From positions 522,069-586,068 of the forward strand of contig NZ_JACHXO010000001.1 in assembly GCF_014192155.1 (NCBI RefSeq): 64,000 bases of DNA, in the 5' to 3' direction. This DNA comes from Roseateles terrae (lineage in GTDB: Bacteria > Pseudomonadota > Gammaproteobacteria > Burkholderiales > Burkholderiaceae_C). The notes beneath the pieces were generated by a model that worked only from the letters and a program-made list of their open reading frames with translations, searched no databases and was not told where the DNA came from. Below, piece by piece: positions 16,027 to 24,237 of the stretch; position 1 is the stretch's first letter; every line of letters begins with the position of its first letter. The position numbers were made by a program, and so were the translations under genes.

Positions 16027-17828
16027 GCGGCGACCCCTTCAGCGCCTTTGGCACCGGTCCCACCGGTCCCACCCGCCACGCCGGCTCCTCCGGCCACGCC
16101 CGCGGGGTCCGCCATCCCGGACGCCCCCGGCGCGCCGGTCGATGAGACCCGGTTAATCCGGTGGTAGAGAGGCGCCAGGCGCTGCCTCACTTCCTTGAAG
16201 GTCTCGAACTGATCGTTGTGAAGCTGACGCAATGAGGCGGTTGGCTCATACACCCGCCGGGTTTGGCGCAGCTCCGTCAGATCCTCGAAGCGCCGCTCCC
16301 CAAGTCCCACGGCCGCCAGATAGGTGGCTCCAATCGCATTGGCCTGGATCGGCTGCGCCAACTGTCGGATCGGCTGGCCGGTCACATCCGCCAGGATCTG
16401 GCACCACACATCACTCTGCGCGCCGCCGCCCACCGCCGTCACCGTGCCCGGCGAGCGTCCCAGCAGCCGGCTGAATGGCTCCATCATCCAGCGGGTGTTC
16501 AAGGCGACACCCTCCAGAAATGCACGGAAGATGTCCTCCCGCGAATGCTCCAGCGACAGGTTCAGCAAGCCCGCGCGCAGCAGCGGATCGTCCACCGGCG
16601 TGCGTTCGCCAAACAGCCAGGGCGTGTAGATCAGGCCACGCGCCCCGGGAGGCACCCGGGCCGCAATGCGGTTGAGCACCTCATACACGGCGGGGTGTTC
16701 CTCGTCACTGGCCAGTTCATCGGGATGGAACAGGATGCGGTCCCGCAGGAAGGAGAGGTTGGCGCCCGCGGTCGATTGCAGCGCCAGCGCCAGGTATCGC
16801 TGCGGCACCGCACACGGCACAGCGGCGATCTTGTGCCGCACGTCCGTCCGCATGCGGGGCAGGTGCGCGCCCAGCCATGACGACGTGCCCAGGTACAGGT
16901 GGGTCTCGTAGTCCCTCACTGCGGCGCTGACCGCCACCGCCGACGTGTCCACCGCGCCGGCCACGACCCGCGTCTGCGGTGACAACCCCAGCCGCTGTGC
17001 CACCTCCGGCCGCAGCGGTCCCAGCACATCGGTGGAGCCGACGATGTCCGGCAGCTTCGAAGCCTCCAGCCCGAGCATGCGGATCAGACCCGCGTCGTAA
17101 CGCACGCGGGCGGGGTCACGGTTGTCCGTGACCCAACTGGTGAGGATGGAGTCCTGCGTCGCGCACAGGCGGCCGCAGAGCTTGAAGTTCAGGAAATCCA
17201 GCGCGTTCAGGAACTGATGCGTCCGCTCATACACCTGCGGCAGATGGTCCCGCACATAGGCCATGTGACCGGCGCCGTCCCGGCCGGTCCCGGAGGGTGC
17301 ACCACCGGTCAACCGCAACCATCGCCAAAGCTTGAGCGGCCCATAACCTTCGATGTTGAGCCAGCGTCCGCGCGTGCGGCGGGCGATGGCCTGCGCACCC
17401 CGTGCATCCAGCCAGCTGAAGGCGCGACCGATGGGCTCGCCGTCGCGGTCCATGCACACCGTCACTTCCGTCTGGGTGGAACAGCACACCGCCGTCACCC
17501 GCTGCCGGCGCCGGGCATCACCAGCGAGCAGCTCATCCGCCGCGGCGAGCAGGGCGGACCACCATTCCAGCGGATCCTGCTCCGCCTGCACGCCTTGCAC
17601 ATGCAGGGCCACCGGGCGGAAGGCCCAGCCCTGAACGTGTCCATCCAGCGTCACCAGGGCGCATTTGCAGCCGGAGGTGCCCAGGTCGATGGCGAGCACC
17701 AGGGGGGAGTTGTCGCCGCCGGTTCCGCCAGTGAGCGGCATCACAGTCGCGGTGGGTACGGCGGCTGATGCCGGTGGGGCGGAGCTGTTCGGTGAGGCCG
17801 ATGCGGTGGGAACTGCGGTTGCAAACAT
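16023..17828 (-). CDS. FGGY-family carbohydrate kinase (xylulokinase-like)
   Basis: 601 residues, longer than the usual 480-520 because of a 45-residue Ala/Ser/Thr-rich start and a Gly/Ala-rich tail. The actin-like fold is marked by LAIDLGTSGCKCALV near residue 50, FSWLDARGAQAIARR, NALDFLNFKLCGRL and AVGGGAQSDVWCQILADVTG (adenosine-site signature). It would phosphorylate a sugar or polyol with ATP to feed the aldolase encoded next, with 4-bp overlap. Its ATG overlaps the porin stop (TGATG). The similarity is to xylulokinase-like proteins rather than glycerol kinase, but the sugar cannot be read from sequence. Confidence 0.88.
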   Translation of the reverse strand: MFATAVPTASASPNSSAPPASAAVPTATVMPLTGGTGGDNSPLVLAIDLGTSGCKCALVTLDGHVQGWAFRPVALHVQGVQAEQDPLEWWSALLAAADELLAGDARRRQRVTAVCCSTQTEVTVCMDRDGEPIGRAFSWLDARGAQAIARRTRGRWLNIEGYGPLKLWRWLRLTGGAPSGTGRDGAGHMAYVRDHLPQVYERTHQFLNALDFLNFKLCGRLCATQDSILTSWVTDNRDPARVRYDAGLIRMLGLEASKLPDIVGSTDVLGPLRPEVAQRLGLSPQTRVVAGAVDTSAVAVSAAVRDYETHLYLGTSSWLGAHLPRMRTDVRHKIAAVPCAVPQRYLALALQSTAGANLSFLRDRILFHPDELASDEEHPAVYEVLNRIAARVPPGARGLIYTPWLFGERTPVDDPLLRAGLLNLSLEHSREDIFRAFLEGVALNTRWMMEPFSRLLGRSPGTVTAVGGGAQSDVWCQILADVTGQPIRQLAQPIQANAIGATYLAAVGLGERRFEDLTELRQTRRVYEPTASLRQLHNDQFETFKEVRQRLAPLYHRINRVSSTGAPGASGMADPAGVAGGAGVAGGTGGTGAKGAEGVAA

Positions 17829-18736
17829 CAGAACTTGTAGCCCACCGACACCACCAGCCGATCATCGTCCTGGCGCTTCCAGCCATTGCCGTCCGGAATC
17901 AGGAACAGCTCGGGCCGATGGGTGCGCGTGGTCACCCATTCGGCCGTGAAACTCATGCCCCAGCGCTGATGCGTCACCCCGATGCTGTAGTCGCTGAAAT
18001 CCGCCTCCTTGAAGTGGCGGATGCGCTGCGTGCCGGCATGCAGATTCAGCGTGGTGGTCGGCGTGAGGTCGTACTTGTAGCCGATGTCGTAGAGCATGCT
18101 GCCCCGCGACGTCTTGTCCCCGCGCAGGTAACACTCGATCGCCGGGGTGGGGTCCACCGCCGCAGCCAGGATCTGGCCGCAGACGCCGCCGGTGTCCGCG
18201 CCGCGATAGGTCCGGGAGATCACGTTCAGTATGCGCCCCTCCAGCTTGCCCCAACCCAGTTCCAGCACGGCGTAGGCGGTGTCGTAGCGGGTGCGGCGGA
18301 AGTCCACCGGGACGCCGGCTTCCAGGTCGATGCCGTGCGGAGCGTCGAACTTGGCGCCGGGGAAGAACTCCTTGGCCAGGCCCACGCCGAAGTGCCAGGC
18401 GTCCGGATCACCCCAGCGATAGCCGGTGGCCAGCAGCAGGTTGTAGCCGTCGGCATCGGTGAAGGCCTTGTCGCTGACGGTCGAGAGCTGGGCCAGCGCA
18501 ATGATCCCGCTCTCATGGGCGAGTTGAACATTCAGTTGTGCGGAAGGTTTGCGGCCGGAGTCCGAGATGCCGCGATTGCGCAGGTCGGACAGCAGCTTGA
18601 TCTCAGTGTCGATCGCCATGGTGGCGGTGCCGCTGGTGTCGGCCAGGGCCGGAGCGGCGAGGGTGGTGGCCAGCAGGGCTCCCAGCAGGAAGCTGGAGAG
18701 ACCGCCGGCGAGCGGAGTCGACTGGGCAGATGTCAT
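17828..18736 (-). CDS. TorF-family putative outer-membrane porin
   Basis: 302 residues. Signal peptide (LLGALLATTLAAPALA), then a beta-rich chain with alternating aromatic strands, LSDLRNRGISDSGRKPS near the start and the final aromatic strand VSVGYKF ending in Phe, the usual C-terminal signature for BAM-assembled barrels. TorF-type barrels are thought to pass small solutes. Its placement before the kinase and aldolase suggests uptake of the operon's substrate across the outer membrane. It overlaps DUF2147 (ATGA) and the kinase (TGATG), so expression is coupled. Confidence 0.82.
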   Translation of the reverse strand: MTSAQSTPLAGGLSSFLLGALLATTLAAPALADTSGTATMAIDTEIKLLSDLRNRGISDSGRKPSAQLNVQLAHESGIIALAQLSTVSDKAFTDADGYNLLLATGYRWGDPDAWHFGVGLAKEFFPGAKFDAPHGIDLEAGVPVDFRRTRYDTAYAVLELGWGKLEGRILNVISRTYRGADTGGVCGQILAAAVDPTPAIECYLRGDKTSRGSMLYDIGYKYDLTPTTTLNLHAGTQRIRHFKEADFSDYSIGVTHQRWGMSFTAEWVTTRTHRPELFLIPDGNGWKRQDDDRLVVSVGYKF

Positions 18737-19215
18737 GGAGCAGTTCCTCCTGATGGGGTGTGCGAGGTTGGGCAGGGCGGCCCTGGAAGCGCTGTCACGC
18801 GACGCATCTGCTCGGTCTGCCCGAGGATCTCCGTGCCGATGTAGGCGCGGATGAACAGGTCGCCGTTCTTGATGCGCAGCGCGCCTTTGTATTTCTTGCG
18901 GTCTCGCGGGTCGTACACCCAGCCGTCCCGCCACGCGTCGTTCTCGAACCTGTCCAGTTGCGCGATCTGCACGCCGCAGGTGTCCGCAGGCGTGCCTGCA
19001 TCCTTGTCCCACACGATGCGACCACACAGGGCGGAGGCCTTGTCGGCACAAGGTTTGAACTCGATCACCGCGCCACCGTCAGCGCTGAGCCAGAGGCCCT
19101 TGGCGTCCTCCGGCGTCGTCGCGTGTGAGGCGCCAGCCGCCATCAGCATCAGCATCAGCAGTGACGCCAAGGCCGGGACGCGTCGGACGCCCAATAAGGC
19201 AGGGATGGCAGGCAT
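18733..19215 (-). CDS. DUF2147 exported protein
   Basis: 160 residues from ATG 19215. A signal peptide (LLMLMLMAAGASHA) is followed by the DUF2147 pattern: GLWLSADGGAVIEFKPC, LCGRIVWDK, DGWVYDPRDRKKYKGALRI and LFIRAYIGTEILGQTEQMRRV. The family is a small periplasmic beta-barrel of unknown role, often encoded next to sugar, lipid or stress genes. First gene of the six-gene overlapping operon. No strong ribosome site was found, and an upstream in-frame start at 19389 is possible but would bury the signal peptide. Confidence 0.8.
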   Translation of the reverse strand: MPAIPALLGVRRVPALASLLMLMLMAAGASHATTPEDAKGLWLSADGGAVIEFKPCADKASALCGRIVWDKDAGTPADTCGVQIAQLDRFENDAWRDGWVYDPRDRKKYKGALRIKNGDLFIRAYIGTEILGQTEQMRRVTALPGPPCPTSHTPSGGTAP

Positions 19216-19428
19216 GGCGCGGAACCTGCGCTTCCAAGCGCTGACCCGCGGAGGGCGATGCGCTCGACATGCACGGTCGTTATCCTTGGAACGCGACAAG
19301 CGAAGGGGATGCGACACGCAAGACCTTCGGGAAGCATCCGGTGGGAGCGGAAGGGGAGGCGCATCGTGGGCGCCGGGGTGTCCAGACATCGCGGATCTCC
19401 TGAGGGATCGGATCCCAAGCTTGTTTAG

Positions 19429-19455
19429 TAGTGATGGCTATCGTAGCCATCGCTA
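19429..19455. promoter_or_regulatory. Palindromic operator candidate (TetR-type) upstream of the DUF2147-kinase operon
   Basis: Arms TAGTGATGGCTA and TAGCCATCGCTA around TCG; 11 of 12 positions pair. The left part plus spacer, TAGTGATGGCTATCG, recurs exactly at 20795-20809 before the MFS gene, which points to one regulator, most simply the TetR protein at 21026. It sits 214 bp upstream of the DUF2147 start; the remaining stretch 19216-19555 shows nothing else. Confidence 0.6.
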
Positions 19456-19555
19456 CTTTTATGAGGCTGGGGACAAACCCGCAACTGCCGCCGCGTGGGG
19501 CCTGGGCATCAGGCGATCAGGCGATCAGGCGACCTGGGGATCGAGCGATGGACGT

Positions 19556-20728
19556 TCAGGCCGACACACTGCGGTTGGCCGCTGCGCGCCGGCCTTGCGT
19601 CACCACCAGCGCCACGATCGCCAAGCCGGCAAACAATGCGGCCACCAGGGGCACCGGCCCGACTTCATCGCCACTGAGCATCAGCGAGGCCACCAGCGGC
19701 CCGAACGCGCTGCCGAAGAGCTGTGCCGCTGGCACCAGGGCGGCGACCTGTCCGCTGCCATCGGCGCGAAACGCCAGCGCCATCTGGAACGGCAGCATGA
19801 ACAGCCAGGTGAAGGTGAACACCCCGCAGAGCCATGCAAAGGGCAGCGGCCCGCCATGCGCCGTCCCGGCGACCCCCAAGGCACACAGGCCCAGCGTCAG
19901 GCTGCATCCCAGCAGCGTGGGCCCTGGCGGCAGCCGACGAACCAATGCCGTGCCCACCGTGCCACCCACCACCTGCAGACCCAGCCCCGCGGCGATCAGC
20001 GTCTGCACCGCCACCGTCGAGAAGCCGGCACGCGTGCCCAGCGGCTCTGCGTACGCCCAGAACGCGCCCAGCGTTGCGAGCTGGAAGAACACCACCAGCA
20101 AGGTGCCGATGCGCGGCCGGGTCCATCGCATGCCGATGCCCGCCTGGCTGACGGTCGGCGTCAACGGCCCCAGCGGCCGTGCCCGGATCGCCGCCAGCAG
20201 CGCCGCCCCGACCGCGAGGCCCGCCAGAGTGTGAAAGCCTCCCTGCCAGCCGACGCGGGGAATGACGCCGTGGGCGAGCACCAGCCCGACCAGGGCCTGC
20301 GCCAAGGTCTGCACCACAAAGAAAACGCCCGCCAGCCGCTCCCGCGCTGCGGACCGCACGATGACGGCGGTGGTGCTCCACACCAGCAAACCTTCCGCCA
20401 CACCCGCAGCGGCACGCACAAGGCCCAGTGCCAGGTCCCCCTGCATGCGGGGGGTGACGACATCCATGGCCGCGGCGAGCAGCGCAGCCGCCACGGTGAT
20501 CGGCCGGATCTGGCCGACCGACAGCCGCAGGTCGCCGATCAGCACTCCCAGGCCCAGTGCCACGATTTCTCCCATGGCCACCAGGCCCACGCCCTCCAGC
20601 GTGACTGCGCGCGCGTCCAGCAGGGCGCCCAGCAGCAAGGGCTGAAGTCCCAGCATCAACAGCGCCACCGAGCCCACGGTGATGGCAAGTGCGGCGTCGC
20701 CGCGTCCGGTGGATGTGGATGAGTCCAT
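19556..20728 (-). CDS. MFS transporter
   Basis: 390 residues, about 12 hydrophobic segments. The N-half has the chain VGLVAMGEIVALGLGVLIGD in place of the classical MFS loop motif; the second half contains FFQLATLGAFWAYAEPLGTR. No substrate signature was recognised. The shared operator-like motif and closeness to the kinase/aldolase operon suggest it moves that pathway's substrate or product across the inner membrane (inference). Transcribed away from the TetR gene. Confidence 0.82.
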   Translation of the reverse strand: MDSSTSTGRGDAALAITVGSVALLMLGLQPLLLGALLDARAVTLEGVGLVAMGEIVALGLGVLIGDLRLSVGQIRPITVAAALLAAAMDVVTPRMQGDLALGLVRAAAGVAEGLLVWSTTAVIVRSAARERLAGVFFVVQTLAQALVGLVLAHGVIPRVGWQGGFHTLAGLAVGAALLAAIRARPLGPLTPTVSQAGIGMRWTRPRIGTLLVVFFQLATLGAFWAYAEPLGTRAGFSTVAVQTLIAAGLGLQVVGGTVGTALVRRLPPGPTLLGCSLTLGLCALGVAGTAHGGPLPFAWLCGVFTFTWLFMLPFQMALAFRADGSGQVAALVPAAQLFGSAFGPLVASLMLSGDEVGPVPLVAALFAGLAIVALVVTQGRRAAANRSVSA

Positions 20729-20794
20729 CGCGCCTGTCCCCTGGAGGTGTGAAATCCGCGCGCGGTCGCGCCGGCAGCATGGGGAATCATCTTA

Positions 20795-20810
20795 TAGTGA
20801 TGGCTATCGT
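20795..20810. promoter_or_regulatory. Operator-like motif TAGTGATGGCTATCGT upstream of the MFS gene
   Basis: Sixteen bases identical to 19429-19444. It lies 67 bp upstream of the MFS ATG, in the divergent region between MFS and tetR (20729-21025). The right arm seen at 19444-19455 is not conserved here (TATGGTGC follows). Confidence 0.55.
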
Positions 20811-21025
20811 TATGGTGCGGGTGTTGTCCTTGGGACAATCCCTGCACAGGACGAAAGCGCTGTGCCTGCCATACCTCACTGCGTGTCGTTGGCCTTCGCC
20901 AGCGATGGCTGGCCTTGGCTGGCGATCACTGGATGTCGCTGGCCCTCGCGGGCACTGGGGGGTCCGCGGATGGCGCACGCAATCCCAGGTATCCTCGACC
21001 TGACTGTCGCCTGGTAGTTTTTTGC

Positions 21026-21730
21026 ATGCCTACTTCCCGCCGCAAGACCGTAGCCGCTGTTGCCCCTGGTGCCGCGCCCACGTCCATGTCCACGCCTGGG
21101 TCTTCCGCGGGGCCCGACCTGGCCACCAAGCTGCAACCCGCCCAGCAACGGGCCACGGAAACCTATGAGCGGCTGCTGGAAGCCGCGGCGCAGACGCTGA
21201 TTGAAGTGGGCGTCGAGCGTCTCTCCACCAATCTCGTGTGTGAACGCGCCGGGGTGTCGCCGCCTGCGCTGTACCGGTACTTTCCCAATAAATACGCGCT
21301 GCTGCATGAGCTGGGTCAACGGCTGATGCAGCGGCAGAACGAGTGTGTGGCGCGCTGGATGTCCCCGGAAGTGATCCAGGGCGGCGTGCCGGCGCTGGAA
21401 GAGGCGCTGGCGGGCCTGCTGCTGGAGACGTATGAGGTGACGCGTCGCACCGAAGGGGGCGTTTGGATCATGCGGGCGATGCGCGCGGTGCCGGCATTGC
21501 AGGAAGTGCGGCTGGCTTCCCACGCAGCGGTGACGGAAGCGCAGACCCAGCTGCTGGTGAAGGCCTTGCCGGGCGCGAAGCGGTCCGAATTGAAGCTCGC
21601 CAGCCGGATCGTGGTGGAGCTGATCTACGCCACGGTTGAGATGCTGTTCGACGAGACGCTCAAGCCCAAGGACGTGGCGCGCATCGCCGCCGGCATGATG
21701 GCCAGTCATCTGCAGCGCGTCATGCCCTGA
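21026..21730 (+). CDS. TetR/AcrR-family transcriptional regulator
   Basis: 234 residues. After a 45-residue Ala/Pro-rich lead the TetR DNA-binding domain is clear: RLLEAAAQTLIEVGVERLST, NLVCERAGVSPPALYRYFPN (helix-turn-helix) and KYALLHELGQRLM. The rest is the helical ligand-binding domain, ending in SHLQRVMP. ATG 21026 was chosen because it begins the Lys/Arg-rich MPTSRRK; upstream in-frame sequence is not protein-like. It is divergent from the MFS gene and probably represses it and the DUF2147-kinase operon through the shared motif. Ligand unknown. Confidence 0.88.
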   Translation: MPTSRRKTVAAVAPGAAPTSMSTPGSSAGPDLATKLQPAQQRATETYERLLEAAAQTLIEVGVERLSTNLVCERAGVSPPALYRYFPNKYALLHELGQRLMQRQNECVARWMSPEVIQGGVPALEEALAGLLLETYEVTRRTEGGVWIMRAMRAVPALQEVRLASHAAVTEAQTQLLVKALPGAKRSELKLASRIVVELIYATVEMLFDETLKPKDVARIAAGMMASHLQRVMP

Positions 21731-21772
21731 TTCGTGCGCTGATTCGTGCGCTGATTGATGCGCTGATTGAAG
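21725..21772. repeat. Four tandem 12-bp units (consensus CGCTGATTCGTG)
   Basis: The units begin inside the last codons of tetR, with each unit's CTGA/GCTGA in phase, and run on past the stop. Small units like this vary by slippage. No function is evident. Confidence 0.7.
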
Positions 21773-21870
21773 CGTTGCGTCTCGCCCAGCCTGCGGCCTG
21801 ACTCGTGACGGCGTGATGCGGTCGTCGATGCTTGCCCACGCGGCTCGAGCAAGCCTGGCGCGCAGCCATG

Positions 21871-21900
21871 AAAAAGGGGACTTCCTTTTGAGAAGTCCCC
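21871..21900 (-). terminator. Intrinsic terminator of the binding-protein gene
   Basis: On the minus strand: stem GGGGACTTC/GAAGTCCCC, 7-base loop, then TTTTT (21871-21875 as A on the plus strand). It lies 78 bp after the stop of the gene ending at 21978. Confidence 0.85.
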
Positions 21901-21977
21901 GTGGAGGGCGATCCGGTCCGTGACCGGATGCCTCGCGGTCGCCCGGTCAAACAGGGCCGCCGCGCTGCGCTGGATCT

Positions 21978-23099
21978 TCAGCGCACCAGACGTCCGCCGG
22001 ATCCGAGGATGGCGAAGTCCACATACTTGGAGGTGGCCTGGCCCTTGCCGAAGCTCAGGCGGTGACCGCCGATGTCGGTGTCCATGCCGCGTTCCAGCGT
22101 GTCGGACAGGCCAGCGGCGGTCAGCGTGGCGCTGCGCTCCAGTGCCTTCGTCAGGGCCTTGGCAGCGATGAAGCCTTCCACCGAGCGGGCCGACAGGTCC
22201 GCATCCTTGGAACCCTGGCGCAGACGCGCATAGTCGCGCATCACTTCGCGGTCCTGGCGGTCATCGGTCGGCAGGGTGATCGAGAACGCGAAACCCCGCG
22301 CCTGATCCGGACCGAGCTTGGCCAGCAGTTCCTGCACGTCGATGATCGACATGCCATAGAGGCCGGCACGGCCGCCCGCGGCCTGATAACGCTTGGTGAA
22401 TTCGATGGCGGCAGAGGTGGTGGCGGCCAGGAAGATGACTTCCGGCTGCTGCTTGACCATCTCATTCACGGCGGCGCCCACTTCGGTGGTGTTGCGGGCA
22501 TAACCCGACTGCGCCACCAGCGTCAGCCCGTGGGCCTTGGCCGAGGCCTGTGCACCCGCCACGGCATCGCGCCCGAGGCCGTCGTCCTGGTACACCAGAC
22601 CGACACGGGTGCGGCCCATCTCGCCCAGCTGCTTGAACAGACGCTCGACTTCCTCGCGATAGGTGGCCTTGACCGGATACATGTTGCGGGCATTGACCAC
22701 GCTGGTGGCACCGGAAACGGCGCCGAGCATCGAGACCTTGCTCTTTTCCAGAATGCCGTCCTGCTTCAGCGCTTCCAGGTTGGTCGTGCCGATGGTGCCG
22801 ATCAGTGCGGTGGGGTTGTCCTGCTCGATCAGTTCCTTGACCAGCCGCACCGTCTCTTCGGGCTTCTGGCCGTCATCACGGGTGACCAGCTTCAGCTTCT
22901 GACCCTTGATGCCGCCGCGGGCATTGACCTCGTCCAGCCAGAGCTTGGCACCGGCGCGGATCGCCTTGCCGGTGACCGCCTGCGGGCCGGTGAACGGGGC
23001 CACCTGGCCAATGACGATGTCCGCATGCGCGGCCGGAGCAGCGGCAAGGCAGAGCAGGGCGAGGAGGCGGCGAACGCGGGGAGCAAGAGCGAGATTCAT
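21978..23099 (-). CDS. ABC transporter substrate-binding protein, branched-chain amino acid (Leu/Ile/Val) type
   Basis: 373 residues. A signal peptide (LLALLCLAAAPAAHA) is followed by the periplasmic type I fold: IVIGQVAPFTGPQAVTGKA, WLDEVNARGGIKGQKLKLV, ALIGTIGTTN and GLVYQDDGLGRDAVAG. It binds a small ligand, amino acid-like or aromatic, for an ABC importer. No permease or ATPase gene is adjacent, so it is an orphan that may share a transporter or act in sensing. Divergent from a LysR gene whose operator-like repeat lies between them; followed by its own terminator. Confidence 0.88.
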   Translation of the reverse strand: MNLALAPRVRRLLALLCLAAAPAAHADIVIGQVAPFTGPQAVTGKAIRAGAKLWLDEVNARGGIKGQKLKLVTRDDGQKPEETVRLVKELIEQDNPTALIGTIGTTNLEALKQDGILEKSKVSMLGAVSGATSVVNARNMYPVKATYREEVERLFKQLGEMGRTRVGLVYQDDGLGRDAVAGAQASAKAHGLTLVAQSGYARNTTEVGAAVNEMVKQQPEVIFLAATTSAAIEFTKRYQAAGGRAGLYGMSIIDVQELLAKLGPDQARGFAFSITLPTDDRQDREVMRDYARLRQGSKDADLSARSVEGFIAAKALTKALERSATLTAAGLSDTLERGMDTDIGGHRLSFGKGQATSKYVDFAILGSGGRLVR

Positions 23100-23249
23100 C
23101 GGGGGGTCGTCTGAGCCGGACGGCTGAATGGGGTTGAGCTACTTTTCGTGACAAGCTTCACGAATTGTCGAGGTTGGCAATTAGGGTAATTGCGGAGTCA
23201 TGCATGGTGCAGAACTCTTTGCTCAACGTAAAGCGATTCTTATTGCTTG

Positions 23250-23274
23250 TTGAATGCAAAAATACTGCATTCAA
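23250..23274. promoter_or_regulatory. Inverted repeat TTGAATGCA-N7-TGCATTCAA, LysR operator candidate
   Basis: Perfect 9-bp arms with a 7-bp AT-rich spacer, ending 12 bp before the LysR ATG and within the divergent region between the LysR and binding-protein genes. The palindrome contains the T-N11-A core of LysR sites. Autoregulation and control of the binding-protein gene are inferred. Confidence 0.6.
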
Positions 23275-23286
23275 GAAAATCTCCCC

Positions 23287-24237
23287 ATGGACATCACCCT
23301 CGCGCAGACCTTTCTCGAGATCGTGGCCTCCGGCAGTTTTGTGCGAGCGGCCGAGAATCTGCACATCACCCAGACGGCGGTCAGCGCGCGCGTGCGCACG
23401 CTGGAGGAGCACCTGGATGCCAAGCTGTTCGTGCGCAACAAGGCCGGTGCCACGCTCACCCATGCGGGTGAGCAGTTCACCCGGCATGCCGCGATGCTGG
23501 TGCAGATCTGGCAGCGTGCCCGCCACCAGGTGGCGTTGCCACCGGGGCGGGAATCCATCATCACCATTGGCTGTGAACTGAGCCTGTGGGATCCGCTGCT
23601 GCAGGACTGGCTGCTGCACATGCGCACGGCCGCGCCGCATCTGGCGTTGCGCACCGAGGTTGGACATTCCGATGCACTGATCGACCGGGTGGCCAGCGGC
23701 ACGCTGGATGTGGCGGTCGTGTATGCACCACAACTGCGGCCAGGGCTGCGCATCGAGCTTCTGCTGGAAGAGAAGCTGGTGCTGGTGACGACCCGGGAGG
23801 ACGCGACGCTGCGTCCCGAAGAGTATGTCTACGTCGACTGGGGCCCCGAGTTTGCGGCGCAGCATGGGCTGGCCTTCCCGCATCTGGTCAACGCCGGCAT
23901 CAGCGTGGGCCTGGGGCCGCTGGGGCGCGAATACGTGCTGGCGGCCGGCGGCACCGCCTACTTCCGTCTGCAGGTGGTCACGCCTTATCTGCGTAGCGGT
24001 CGCATGCACCGCATCCCGGGTGCGCCTGAATTCCTGTATCCCGCCTATGCAGTCTTTGCCGAAGGCGCGGACATGGCGGTGGTGCGGCCGGCGCTGGAGG
24101 GTCTGCGTGCCGTGATGAATCCAGGCGGTGCCGCGATGACAACGACTACAGCGACGGCGACCGGGACGACTGCTGCGTCGACAACTGCTACGTCGGCGAC
24201 TGCGATGCCTTCGCCGCCTCCGCCGGCATCGGCTTGA
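23287..24237 (+). CDS. LysR-family transcriptional regulator
   Basis: 316 residues. N-terminal winged helix-turn-helix (LAQTFLEIVASGSFVRAAEN, LHITQTAVSARVRTLEEHL) and a periplasmic-binding-like effector domain from about 90 (IITIGCELSLWDPLLQDWLL). The effector of such regulators is usually a metabolite of the divergent gene's pathway. The last 35 residues are an odd Thr/Ala/Ser-Pro tail (TTTTATATGTTAASTTATS) overlapping by 50 bp the 3' end of the convergent oxidoreductase gene. ATG 23287 was chosen because it begins the family's canonical MDITLAQTFLEI start. Confidence 0.9.
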   Translation: MDITLAQTFLEIVASGSFVRAAENLHITQTAVSARVRTLEEHLDAKLFVRNKAGATLTHAGEQFTRHAAMLVQIWQRARHQVALPPGRESIITIGCELSLWDPLLQDWLLHMRTAAPHLALRTEVGHSDALIDRVASGTLDVAVVYAPQLRPGLRIELLLEEKLVLVTTREDATLRPEEYVYVDWGPEFAAQHGLAFPHLVNAGISVGLGPLGREYVLAAGGTAYFRLQVVTPYLRSGRMHRIPGAPEFLYPAYAVFAEGADMAVVRPALEGLRAVMNPGGAAMTTTTATATGTTAASTTATSATAMPSPPPPASA

